In this document: one piece after another, positions 1 through 6,102 of the stretch
Layout of the letters: every line of letters begins with the position of its first letter
Position numbering within the stretch: the stretch's first letter is position 1
Assembly: GCA_934623545.1 (NCBI GenBank)
Contig: CAKTVN010000095.1
Span: forward strand, 1 to 6,512
DNA: 6,512 nucleotides
Direction of reading: 5' to 3'
Source: an uncultured Oscillospiraceae bacterium
GTDB lineage: Bacteria > Bacillota > Clostridia > Oscillospirales > Oscillospiraceae
Translations under genes and position numbers: made by a program
Notes under the pieces: generated by a model
The model's input: the letters and a program-made list of their open reading frames with translations, nothing else
Told to the model about the DNA's origin: nothing
Database searches by the model: none

Positions 1-131
1 GTGGAGCAGTCGTCAACGATGATGAGCTCCCAGTCCGGGTAGGTCTGCGCCAGCACCGAGCGGATGCTTTCCGCGATGTACGCGGCGGTGTTGTACGAGG
101 GCATGATGATGGATACGAGTTCGTCAGCCAT
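1..131 (-). CDS. Family 2 glycosyltransferase, N-terminal fragment
   Basis: Only the first 43 codons are inside the window; the gene continues beyond the left edge. The start ATG is at 131-129, 3 bp after the stop of the preceding sugar transferase, and the end of that gene supplies a G-rich ribosome binding site (GGGGGTG). The fragment reads VSIIMPSYNTAAYIAESI, then SVLAQTYPDWELIIVDDCS. This is the hallmark opening of GT-A fold, family 2 glycosyltransferases: the first beta strand and nucleotide-binding loop, then the VDD strand in which aspartate helps hold the UDP-sugar. Such enzymes add sugars from nucleotide donors to a lipid-linked acceptor on the cytoplasmic face of the membrane. Placement directly after a phosphoglycosyl transferase suggests it adds the second or a later sugar of the same glycan. 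Donor and acceptor cannot be told from this fragment. Confidence 0.9.
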   Translation of the reverse strand, partial: MADELVSIIMPSYNTAAYIAESIRSVLAQTYPDWELIIVDDCS

Positions 132-134
132 ATG

Positions 135-833
135 CTACACCCCCAACAATTCCCGTGCTTCGGTCTGCTTTTCCCGGTAAATCTCGGGTGTGACCTTGCC
201 CTCTTCGATGAGCCAGTCGCCGAAGTCCAGATCGGACTGCGTCCCCTCGCGGACAGTATCGCTGCGCCGGAGGACCTTTCCGACGGTCAGAAGCAGAATG
301 CGCAGGTCGCCCCGGAGCGTGATGCCGTCGTCGATATAGCGCAGATCGTATTCGAATTTCTGCTCCCAGGTGATGTTGTTGCGTCCGCTGATCTGCGCAA
401 GACCCGTGAGACCGGGGCGGACGGAGTGCCGTCGCCGCTGCTCCGGCGTCATAAAGACCATATCGCGGACGAGCTGCGGGCGCGGACCGACCAGGCTCAT
501 ATCGCCGCGCAGAATGTTCCACAGCTCCGGAAGCTCGTCGAGCGAGGTAGTGCGCAGAAACGCCCCATAGCTGTTGAGTCGCTGCGCGTCCGGAAGAAGA
601 TTCCCGTTTTCATCCTTCCGGTTACTCATCGTTCTGAATTTGATCAGCCTGAATATCTTTTCATTTCCCGTTTTTTGATTGATCCTTCCCGGGCGCGCCT
701 GCGTAAAAAACGGATTCCCGCTCATCGCGATTGCACCAACAACAGTCAAGATCAAAAGGGCTGGCGACAGCACGATCAGCGCAAGCAGCGACAGCATGCG
801 GTCCAAAAATCTTTTCCAAAACTTCGCGTACAT
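135..833 (-). CDS. Initiating sugar-phosphate transferase (PglC/WcaJ-type bacterial sugar transferase)
   Basis: A 232-residue monotopic phosphoglycosyl transferase. The family moves a sugar phosphate from a UDP-sugar onto undecaprenyl phosphate, the first committed step of a surface glycan. Residues about 10-36 form one hydrophobic segment with Ser-Pro at 23-24, matching the re-entrant membrane helix of the short PglC class. The cytoplasmic core follows: KFRTM at 65-69, the catalytic Asp-Glu pair D99-E100 in SLDELPELWNILRGDMSLVG, GPRP at 116-119 and RPGLTG at 139-144. Because it lacks the N-terminal multi-helix region of full-length WcaJ/WbaP, it is the minimal form. About 35 acidic residues at the C terminus (from about 196) extend past the usual end of PglC. 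The start ATG at 833 is preceded by GAGGG with a 10-nt spacer. It sits 18 bp after the aminotransferase and 3 bp before the glycosyltransferase, clearly in one operon. The sugar it transfers cannot be read from sequence alone; the adjacent aminotransferase hints at an amino sugar. Confidence 0.93.
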   Translation of the reverse strand: MYAKFWKRFLDRMLSLLALIVLSPALLILTVVGAIAMSGNPFFTQARPGRINQKTGNEKIFRLIKFRTMSNRKDENGNLLPDAQRLNSYGAFLRTTSLDELPELWNILRGDMSLVGPRPQLVRDMVFMTPEQRRRHSVRPGLTGLAQISGRNNITWEQKFEYDLRYIDDGITLRGDLRILLLTVGKVLRRSDTVREGTQSDLDFGDWLIEEGKVTPEIYREKQTEARELLGV

Positions 834-851
834 ATATGTAAGTCCCTCGGT

Positions 852-2114
852 TTAATGGAAACAGCTCCTGATGATTTCAATTACAGCTGCCTGCTCTTTC
901 TCTGTCATCTTGTTGTCGCTCGGGAGGCACAGCCCGCGCTCAAAAATATCAGCCCCAACATCCATTACGCCGCCCGCAATGTAAGCGTTCGTGCGGCAGC
1001 GGAGCGTGCCCTCTCTGCCGATCGCCTCGTGCATACGATACATGGGCTGAAGGTGCATCGGCTTCCAGATGGGTCTTCCCTCGGCGTTGTATTTTGCAAG
1101 CGCCTCGAGAATTTCCGTCGGGCAGGTCTTGCCTGACTCCTTTTTGTAGAGCGCTGCAGAGTCGTCCCGAACCTGCCTGCACATATACTCTTTCTCAATG
1201 ATCAGCGCGGACAGCCAGTAGTTTGGCGCGGCTCCGTCGATGATCGGATTCATACGGACCGGCAGGTCCTTCAGTCCATCCCTGTAACGCTCGTAAATTG
1301 CGCGTTTCTGTGCAATGTGTTCCTCCAGATGCGGATACTGTCCGCGGACAACGCCCGCCACCACGTTGCTCATGCGATAGTTGTAGCCGACCTCCTCGTG
1401 CTGATACCATGGGGCGTTTTCACGTGCCTGTGTTGACCATTTACGAGTTTTATTGGCTACTTCAATGTCGTTGGTCAAAAGGCAGCCGCCGGCGGAGCCA
1501 GTGATGATCTTGTTGCCGTTGTAGCTGACGGCAGAATAGTCTCCGAACGAGCCGCACTGTTTTCCGTTCAACGTCGCGCCCATCGCCTCGGCGGCGTCCT
1601 CAATGAGCAGCGCGCCGTGCTTTTCGCAGATCTTCTTGATGACATCCATACGTCCGGGGAATCCATACAGCTCGGCACAAACGACGAGCCTCACATCGGG
1701 ATACAGTGCAAACGCCTTTTCAAGCGCAGCAGGGTCCATGTTCCAAGAACCGGCTTCGGTGTCGATGAATACGGGAATGCCTCCCTCATAGACCACAGGG
1801 TTGAGCGTCGCGTCAAAGGTCATATCCGAACAGAACACTCTCTTCCCTTCCAGCGCACCGTGACTGATGGCAGGCTTTCCGTACAACCGCTCCCCCGCAG
1901 ATTTTACACACAAATGCAGCGCAGCCGTACACGATGAAAGGGCGACGGCGTATTTCATCTCCGCCTTTTCGGCGGCAATGCGCTCTACCTCGTTGATGTT
2001 CGCGCCGACCGTGGACATCCAATTCGTCTCGTATGCCTCGGTCATATATTGAAGCTCTTCGCCGTGCATCGTCGGAGACGCGAGCCATATTTTATGCTTG
2101 AACGGAGTGATCAT
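852..2114 (-). CDS. DegT/DnrJ/EryC1/StrS-family PLP-dependent sugar aminotransferase
   Basis: A 420-residue fold-type I PLP enzyme of the sugar aminotransferase family, which converts a keto group on a nucleotide-linked sugar to an amine, usually with glutamate as donor. The N-terminal LASPTMHGEE and the SSCTAALHL segment (about 60-68) form the substrate and phosphate-binding part. EDAAEAMGA (172-180) carries the Asp173 expected to contact the PLP ring nitrogen. SYNGNKIITGSAGG (197-210) contains Lys202, the predicted Schiff-base lysine. GYNYRMSN (243-250) and FERGLCLPSD (391-400) are further family signatures. At 420 residues it is somewhat longer than the usual 370-390; extra sequence lies around 74-92 and 310-345. 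Its ATG overlaps the helicase stop as ATGA (2111-2114), with AAGGAAG 7 nt upstream inside the helicase gene, so translation is probably coupled. With the PglC-like enzyme just downstream, a role resembling PglE (making an amino sugar for the glycan's first residue) is plausible, but the substrate is unproven. Confidence 0.93.
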   Translation of the reverse strand: MITPFKHKIWLASPTMHGEELQYMTEAYETNWMSTVGANINEVERIAAEKAEMKYAVALSSCTAALHLCVKSAGERLYGKPAISHGALEGKRVFCSDMTFDATLNPVVYEGGIPVFIDTEAGSWNMDPAALEKAFALYPDVRLVVCAELYGFPGRMDVIKKICEKHGALLIEDAAEAMGATLNGKQCGSFGDYSAVSYNGNKIITGSAGGCLLTNDIEVANKTRKWSTQARENAPWYQHEEVGYNYRMSNVVAGVVRGQYPHLEEHIAQKRAIYERYRDGLKDLPVRMNPIIDGAAPNYWLSALIIEKEYMCRQVRDDSAALYKKESGKTCPTEILEALAKYNAEGRPIWKPMHLQPMYRMHEAIGREGTLRCRTNAYIAGGVMDVGADIFERGLCLPSDNKMTEKEQAAVIEIIRSCFH

Positions 2115-5100
2115 TCTGTTTCTTCCTTTCCCTTTTGCCTGACGCCAAGGCTCTCAAGCCGCGCGAGCTGGTTTCCGTTTTCGCCCTCCGTGCGCAGCTT
2201 CACCTTGCCGGAGCGGATGCGCCAGAGCCATTGACCGAGCTGAAGTCCCTGCCCGTCCACATACGAGACCGGCATATCCAGATCGCCGTGCTCCTGATAA
2301 TAGGCGCGGCAGGCTTCAAAGCACGTCTCCCACGCACGCGCGGGTGGAGACAGCCAGTCCATCCCAATGGCATCCAGCCGGTCGACCTGCTCCTGCGTCA
2401 GCGCGCCCGCGCGCTTTTTCTCCCGCTGACTCCGGAGCCACTCCCCCAACGCGCAGCCGTCCTCTGTCTTATATTTCGCCGGGATCTGAAGATTCCCATG
2501 CGCCTTCCAATAGGCGCTCGCCAGCGCATAGGACGCTTCCCAGCGCGCGGCGTATACATCCCAGACCATACCGGTCTCATTCAGCCGTCTTTCCTGCTCC
2601 GGCGTTATCCTGCGCACCCTTCCGGCGGCATGATTGGCGCGCTGATTCGATATCCACACACCAAGCGCAAATCCGTCCGCGCATACATGATCGCGCGGGA
2701 CCAGCAGATCGCCGTGCGCTTCATAATAGCGCCGCGCATGGAGAAGTCCGCTCTCCCACGCGTCGCCGCTGTCCCAGTGCATACCGAGCTGTGAAAGCTG
2801 CCCGCGCTGCTCCTCCGTCAGCTTCCCCTGTGCATGGCGCTTTCGCTGCACCGCCAGCCATGAGGCGAGCTCTTTTTCGTCCGCACCGGCGGCGTCCTTT
2901 GGTACGTTCAAATTGCCGTGCGCTTCAAAATAGCGGCGTGCCTGCTCATAATGCGCCTGCCAGACCGCCTGCCGGTCCTGACCGCTCCGACTGACCCACG
3001 GCATCCCGATCTCGTTCAGCCGTTCGATCTGCGCGGCGCTCAGCCGCTTCCCGGCGCGTTTTCCGGCGTAGATCTGCCGCTGCTCGCGAAGCCACTTCCC
3101 GAGCCAGACGCCGTCTGCAACATAATCTCCCGGAACGTTCAAATCTCCGTGCTGCGCATAATATGCCGCCGCAAGCGCATAGCGCCGCTCCCACGAGTCC
3201 GGCTTTTCCCAGACCATGCCGATGTCGTCAAGGAGCCCTCTGCGGCGCTCCGAGAGCTTCTGATTTTCGCGCTGCGCACCGAGCCATCTGCCAAGCGGAT
3301 AGCCCGTTTTGGTTTTGAAGGTCGCCGGAACGTCCAGATTCTTGTGCGCGCTGCGGTATGCCAGCGCTTCCAGATAGCCCTTCTCCCACAGGCGATCGTT
3401 CCGCCTGTCCCATATCATTCCAAGATCGTCCAGCGCTCGAATCTGTTCCGGAGACAGCTGATAGCTTCCGTTCTGGCTCTGATACGCTCTTCGGATGCTG
3501 TTTATCCATGCGCCGAGGCGCAGACCGTCCGCCGTCGCATATTTCAGCGGAACATCCAAATTGCCACGGCTGCGCTGGTACGTCAGGCACGCGCCGTAAT
3601 ACTGCTGCCAGAGGTGATCCGAAACGTTCCAGATCATCCCCAACTCGTCGAGCATTTTAATGCGCTCCGGCGTCAGATACCGGCGCTGGTTCCCGCTCTT
3701 ACGGATGCTCCGCAGCTGCGCGATCCACGCGCCGAGGCGGAGCCCACTTGACGTGGTATAGGTCGCGATCACATTCAGATTTCCGAACGTGTTGCGGTAT
3801 TCTTTCGCCGCGGCGAAATTACGCTCCCATGAGAGGTCTCTGTATCCATTCCAGACCATGCCGATGGCGTCGAGCTTTGCAATGCGCTCCGCGGAAAGAA
3901 GCCCTGGCGTTTCGCCGGAGCGGACGCGCTTCTGCGTCAAAATCCAGTGCCCGAGCGAATAGCCGTCCGGTGTTTTATACCGATAGGCGACCTCCAGATC
4001 TCCGTTTTGCAGATAATACGCTCTTGCTTTTTCATACATCAGGTCCCATGAGGCAGTCAGCGTATCGTTCAGCTTTTCAAACAGTGCAAGGCAATCCCGT
4101 ACCTCGTCGACGACCTGAAAATGTGCCTGAACAATGCTGTCGCTTTTTCCAAGCGCCTTGTAGTAGGTCATTGCGACCTGCATTTCCTCTTCGATCGCAC
4201 CGATGCTGTACAGGTTCTCGATATTCAGAACAATGTCAAAAATCACTGCATTTCTGTTTTTCCCAACAGACAGCGCCCGCCCGATCTGCTGCTTATAAAT
4301 GATGGGCGATACCGTCGGGCGCAGCAAAATCACACCGCTGATGTTCTCGACATGAATGCCCTCATTCAGCGCATCGATGCAGAACAGCAGTTTCAGATGA
4401 TGCTCGTCCCCGTCCGCTTTGAAGTCCGCAAAAGCCTTGCTGGCAGAGGGGTCGTCTGAGTAGACGGAGTATATATGCGGTGCGCCATCTACGCGGCGAA
4501 ACCACTCCGGTGCGAGCTTCATCATTGAGTCCATGTGCTCCTTATTGGCGCAGAACACAATGTATTTGCCGGTACGCTCCGTCATGTGCCGGTCAAACAC
4601 GACGTCCAGACCGTCCGCGTTTTCCAGCGCACGGCGCAGCGCCTCAAGATACCGTTCGGCTTCATCCCGCACCGCCCTGCTCTTTGCACGGCGCGCGCGC
4701 TGCCGGTAGCGCTCCAGATCCTTCTGGCAGGAAAACACCGACAGCACATATTTCGGCGCGGTCAGAATGCCCCGGAGGATGGCTTCTCCCAGCGTGATCT
4801 CCGACGCGACATTGCCGTCAAACAGCTCGTCTGCCATATCGCGCTGATTATCGAGGTAGCGAATTGCCGTCGCGGACAAGCCCAGCACCGGCACTTCGGC
4901 ATAGACCGAGAGCAGTCTCTGCACACTCTGTCCCCACATCTCCGCGCCGCAGCGATGAAACTCATCCAGAATGATATAATCCGGCTGTAACGTTTCGAGC
5001 TCCGTCGCCTCCATCCGCATCAGCTTGGCATAGGTCAGGAAGGCGATGTTTTCCGGCTGCCAGCCCAGACTTGCGGCTTTGAGGTTTTCCAGCTGCGTTT

Positions 5101-5287
5101 CAAAAATATAGCTGCTGGGCGAAAGCCAGCAGACGCGCTTATCCGGATGGTCCTCGCAGAGCTTGAATGCAATGAACGATTTGCCCGTGCCGGTCGGATG
5201 GATGACGGCAGCCCTGCCGGTCTCCTTCAACAGGGAAACGGCAGATTCATAGGCAATTTGGTTGTGCTCAAAGAGAACAATGCTCAT
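2111..5287 (-). CDS. SF2 helicase-like ATPase with nine C-terminal helicase-associated (HA) repeats
   Basis: A 1058-residue protein with an intact superfamily 2 core (residues 1-400). Motif I is HPTGTGKS (30-37, Lys36), motif II is DEFH (108-111), motif III is LSAT (137-140), motif V lies in IDALNEGIHVENISG (304-318) and motif VI is QQIGRALS (333-340, Arg337 as likely arginine finger). A charged helical stretch (187-225) joins the two RecA-like lobes. The arrangement resembles the type III restriction Res-subunit/DEAD-like ATPases; no nuclease or methyltransferase domain is visible. Residues 414-1050 are nine tandem HA-type repeats. HA domains are expected to be small helical, probably nucleic-acid-binding units, but their role is poorly known. 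The start ATG has AAAGGA with a 7-nt spacer. It is the first gene after a promoter and overlaps the sugar aminotransferase by 4 bp, so it is built into a glycan operon. Function is unknown: a DNA- or RNA-remodelling, regulatory or defence role are all possible. Confidence 0.92.
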   Translation of the reverse strand: MSIVLFEHNQIAYESAVSLLKETGRAAVIHPTGTGKSFIAFKLCEDHPDKRVCWLSPSSYIFETQLENLKAASLGWQPENIAFLTYAKLMRMEATELETLQPDYIILDEFHRCGAEMWGQSVQRLLSVYAEVPVLGLSATAIRYLDNQRDMADELFDGNVASEITLGEAILRGILTAPKYVLSVFSCQKDLERYRQRARRAKSRAVRDEAERYLEALRRALENADGLDVVFDRHMTERTGKYIVFCANKEHMDSMMKLAPEWFRRVDGAPHIYSVYSDDPSASKAFADFKADGDEHHLKLLFCIDALNEGIHVENISGVILLRPTVSPIIYKQQIGRALSVGKNRNAVIFDIVLNIENLYSIGAIEEEMQVAMTYYKALGKSDSIVQAHFQVVDEVRDCLALFEKLNDTLTASWDLMYEKARAYYLQNGDLEVAYRYKTPDGYSLGHWILTQKRVRSGETPGLLSAERIAKLDAIGMVWNGYRDLSWERNFAAAKEYRNTFGNLNVIATYTTSSGLRLGAWIAQLRSIRKSGNQRRYLTPERIKMLDELGMIWNVSDHLWQQYYGACLTYQRSRGNLDVPLKYATADGLRLGAWINSIRRAYQSQNGSYQLSPEQIRALDDLGMIWDRRNDRLWEKGYLEALAYRSAHKNLDVPATFKTKTGYPLGRWLGAQRENQKLSERRRGLLDDIGMVWEKPDSWERRYALAAAYYAQHGDLNVPGDYVADGVWLGKWLREQRQIYAGKRAGKRLSAAQIERLNEIGMPWVSRSGQDRQAVWQAHYEQARRYFEAHGNLNVPKDAAGADEKELASWLAVQRKRHAQGKLTEEQRGQLSQLGMHWDSGDAWESGLLHARRYYEAHGDLLVPRDHVCADGFALGVWISNQRANHAAGRVRRITPEQERRLNETGMVWDVYAARWEASYALASAYWKAHGNLQIPAKYKTEDGCALGEWLRSQREKKRAGALTQEQVDRLDAIGMDWLSPPARAWETCFEACRAYYQEHGDLDMPVSYVDGQGLQLGQWLWRIRSGKVKLRTEGENGNQLARLESLGVRQKGKEETE
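2138..4048 (-). repeat. Nine tandem HA repeats encoded in the helicase C-terminal half
   Basis: Protein-level tandem repeat within the helicase. Repeats begin at Trp 414, 487, 560, 634, 699, 776, 844, 916 and 986, a period of 65-77 residues. Each follows the pattern Trp, AxxY, HGdLxVP, a Tyr/Thr/Asp-Gly stretch, LGxW, Gln-Arg, then Glu/Leu-rich helix ending in GMxW. LGxW occurs at 445, 518, 591, 665, 729, 875, 947 and 1017, and as LASW at 807 in repeat six. GMxW closes repeats one to eight at 476, 550, 623, 690, 761, 835, 906 and 975. The ninth repeat ends in LGVRQ and has lost the closing Met-Trp. The copies are well diverged in sequence, so this is an old array rather than a recent duplication. 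Confidence 0.9.
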
Positions 5288-5351
5288 GCGCAGGTCCTTT
5301 CAGAAGATCCCCACGTCCCGGAGAAAAAAGTACGGTTTATGCGCCGGTCGG

Positions 5352-5380
5352 GATTTATACAAATATGAGGTGATTTATAC
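5352..5380. repeat. Pair of 9-bp direct repeats at the operon transcription start
   Basis: The sequence GTATAAATC (minus strand) occurs twice, at 5380-5372 and 5360-5352, exactly 20 bp apart, about two helical turns. The upstream copy begins 7 bp after the predicted -10 box, so it covers the likely transcription start, and the second lies in the leader. Position and spacing fit a repressor operator bound on one face of the helix, but no binding protein can be named. Confidence 0.4.
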
Positions 5381-5386
5381 CTTTCT

Positions 5387-5415
5387 ATATTATCATTTTC
5401 ACCCAAATATTACAA
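5387..5415 (-). promoter_or_regulatory. Predicted sigma-70-type promoter of the helicase-glycan operon
   Basis: On the minus strand there is a TTGTAA -35 box (5415-5410), a 17-bp spacer and a TAATAT -10 box (5392-5387). The -10 carries an extended TG at the right place (TGA then TAATAT). Predicted start is about 5380, giving a leader of about 92 nt before the helicase ATG at 5287. It is the only well-formed promoter I see on that strand between the recombinase and the helicase, and gene spacing downstream leaves little room for others, so it probably drives all four genes. Confidence 0.6.
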
Positions 5416-5434
5416 GACGTTTTCAATATTTCGT

Positions 5435-5460
5435 GGATATAAAAGTGTACTTATGTATCC
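5435..5460. repeat. 26-bp imperfect inverted repeat (12-2-12) over the recombinase stop codon
   Basis: Left arm GGATATAAAAGT (5435-5446), centre GT (5447-5448), right arm ACTTATGTATCC (5449-5460). Ten of twelve positions pair. The element covers the recombinase stop codon (5451-5453) and ends about 20 bp upstream of the operon's -35 box. The 12-2-12 layout is the size of sites used by DNA invertases of the Hin/Gin type, but an operator or chance is also possible. Confidence 0.4.
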
Positions 5461-6044
5461 GTTTTTTCTTTCACCCACCGGAGAAACGTCCGATGGGTGA
5501 TTTTTAATTGCTCTGCTGCCTGCCTCGCGGATATTTCGCCGTGCTCCCATTGTTGTTGCAATGACAAAAAACTTTCCGGTCGAGGCATTGGCTGCCGACC
5601 AAAACGCACACCGCGCGCCTTTGCCGCCGCGATGCCCTCTGCCTGCCGCTGCCGGATGAACTCGCGCTCGGTCTGCGCGACGTAAGAAAGAAGCTGCAAA
5701 ACAATGTCTGCAATCAGCGTGCCTGTTAAATCCCTATTTTGCCGCGTGTCCAACAGCGGCATATCCAGCACCACGATTGCCGCGCGCTTTTCCTTTGTAA
5801 TGACGCGCCACTGCTCCAGAATTTCCTCATAATTTCTCCCAAGGCGGTCGATGCTCTTGACAACAAGCGTATCACCGTCTTTCAGTTTGCGCATCAGCCG
5901 TCGGTACTGCGTCCGCTCAAAGTCCTTTCCGGACTGCTTGTCCACGAAAATTGCGCTTTCCGCAATTCCAAACCCAGTCAACGCAATCAGTTGCCGCTCC
6001 GCGTTCTGTTCCTTTGTAGATACACGCGCGTATCCATACTCCAT
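5451..6044 (-). CDS. Small serine recombinase (resolvase/invertase type)
   Basis: A 197-residue site-specific recombinase, similar in length to gamma-delta resolvase and the Hin/Pin invertases, which cut both strands at a short crossover site and reseal after rotation. The N-terminal YARVSTKEQN (5-14) carries the catalytic Ser9 with Arg7. The second active-site motif is KSIDRLGRN (63-71) with Arg67 and Arg70. The long helix beginning TEREFIRQRQAEGIAAAKARG (from 125) is the dimer and DNA-contacting E helix. The C-terminal domain (about 150-197) contains a helix-turn-helix, ISARQAAEQLKITHRTFLRW. No large C-terminal region of the transposon-type large serine recombinases is present. The ATG at 6044 has GGAGG with an 8-nt spacer. 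It lies divergent from a ribbon-helix-helix gene and directly upstream of the glycan operon. All catalytic residues look intact. Whether it inverts, resolves or is part of a larger mobile element cannot be decided here; no terminal repeats of a transposon are visible. Confidence 0.93.
   Translation of the reverse strand: MEYGYARVSTKEQNAERQLIALTGFGIAESAIFVDKQSGKDFERTQYRRLMRKLKDGDTLVVKSIDRLGRNYEEILEQWRVITKEKRAAIVVLDMPLLDTRQNRDLTGTLIADIVLQLLSYVAQTEREFIRQRQAEGIAAAKARGVRFGRQPMPRPESFLSLQQQWEHGEISARQAAEQLKITHRTFLRWVKEKTDT
5471..5505 (+). terminator. Hairpin plus T-tract inside the 3' end of the recombinase gene
   Basis: Arms TCACCCACCGG (5471-5481) and CCGATGGGTGA (5490-5500) enclose an 8-base loop, followed on the plus strand by TTTTT (5501-5505). 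On the plus strand it looks like an intrinsic terminator with one C-A mismatch; on the minus strand the mismatch becomes G-U but no U-tract follows. It lies within recombinase codons 182-192 (the helix-turn-helix end), so it could be an accident of coding. If real, it would stop antisense transcripts coming from the helicase side. Confidence 0.3.
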
Positions 6045-6058
6045 TTTTCAGGCCTCCA

Positions 6059-6086
6059 AAAGTTATTATGAGTCCATAATAACTTT
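6059..6086. promoter_or_regulatory. Perfect 28-bp inverted repeat (12-4-12) between recombinase and RHH gene
   Basis: Left arm AAAGTTATTATG (6059-6070), spacer AGTC (6071-6074), right arm CATAATAACTTT (6075-6086), with no mismatch. It fills half of the 58-bp divergent gap, 2 bp from the recombinase ribosome binding site and 4 bp from that of the RHH gene. A 28-bp element with 12-bp arms matches subsite I of resolvase res sites in size, and equally a dimer-of-dimers RHH operator. Each arm also supplies a CATAAT/ATTATG that could serve as a -10 for one of the two genes, so binding here would probably repress both. No clear -35 box accompanies either. Confidence 0.65.
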
Positions 6087-6102
6087 AATTGGAGATGGCA
6101 AC

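Noticed and set aside
132..1136. A long plus-strand open frame (334 codons) opposite the sugar transferase and aminotransferase
   Set aside because: It overlaps two clearly recognisable minus-strand enzymes, has no recognisable domain, and reads as low-complexity antisense of GC-rich coding sequence.
2138..4048. DNA-level tandem repeat or CRISPR-like array
   Set aside because: The regularity exists at protein level only; the nucleotide copies are too diverged and too long (about 210 bp) for a CRISPR or microsatellite.
2135..4302. Several plus-strand open frames of 180-280 codons opposite the helicase
   Set aside because: Their Arg/Pro/Ala-rich, repeating composition mirrors the HA repeats on the other strand; no ribosome binding sites or family motifs support them.
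2111..5287. Reading the helicase as the Res subunit of a type III restriction system
   Set aside because: No endonuclease motif and no Mod methyltransferase gene lie beside it; the C terminus is entirely HA repeats.
5288..5380. Possible riboswitch or leader peptide upstream of the helicase
   Set aside because: The 92-nt leader has no recognisable riboswitch core, no terminator with a firm stem before its T-run, and only a TTG-started 20-codon frame without a ribosome binding site.
5352..5460. An invertible promoter flanked by matching inverted sites
   Set aside because: Only one invertase-like element (5435-5460) is present; I found no matching inverted partner on the other side of the promoter within the window.
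5262..5507. Plus-strand open frame of 81 codons crossing the helicase start and promoter region
   Set aside because: It spans the intergenic control region and the recombinase end on the opposite strand, with no ribosome binding site or known motif.
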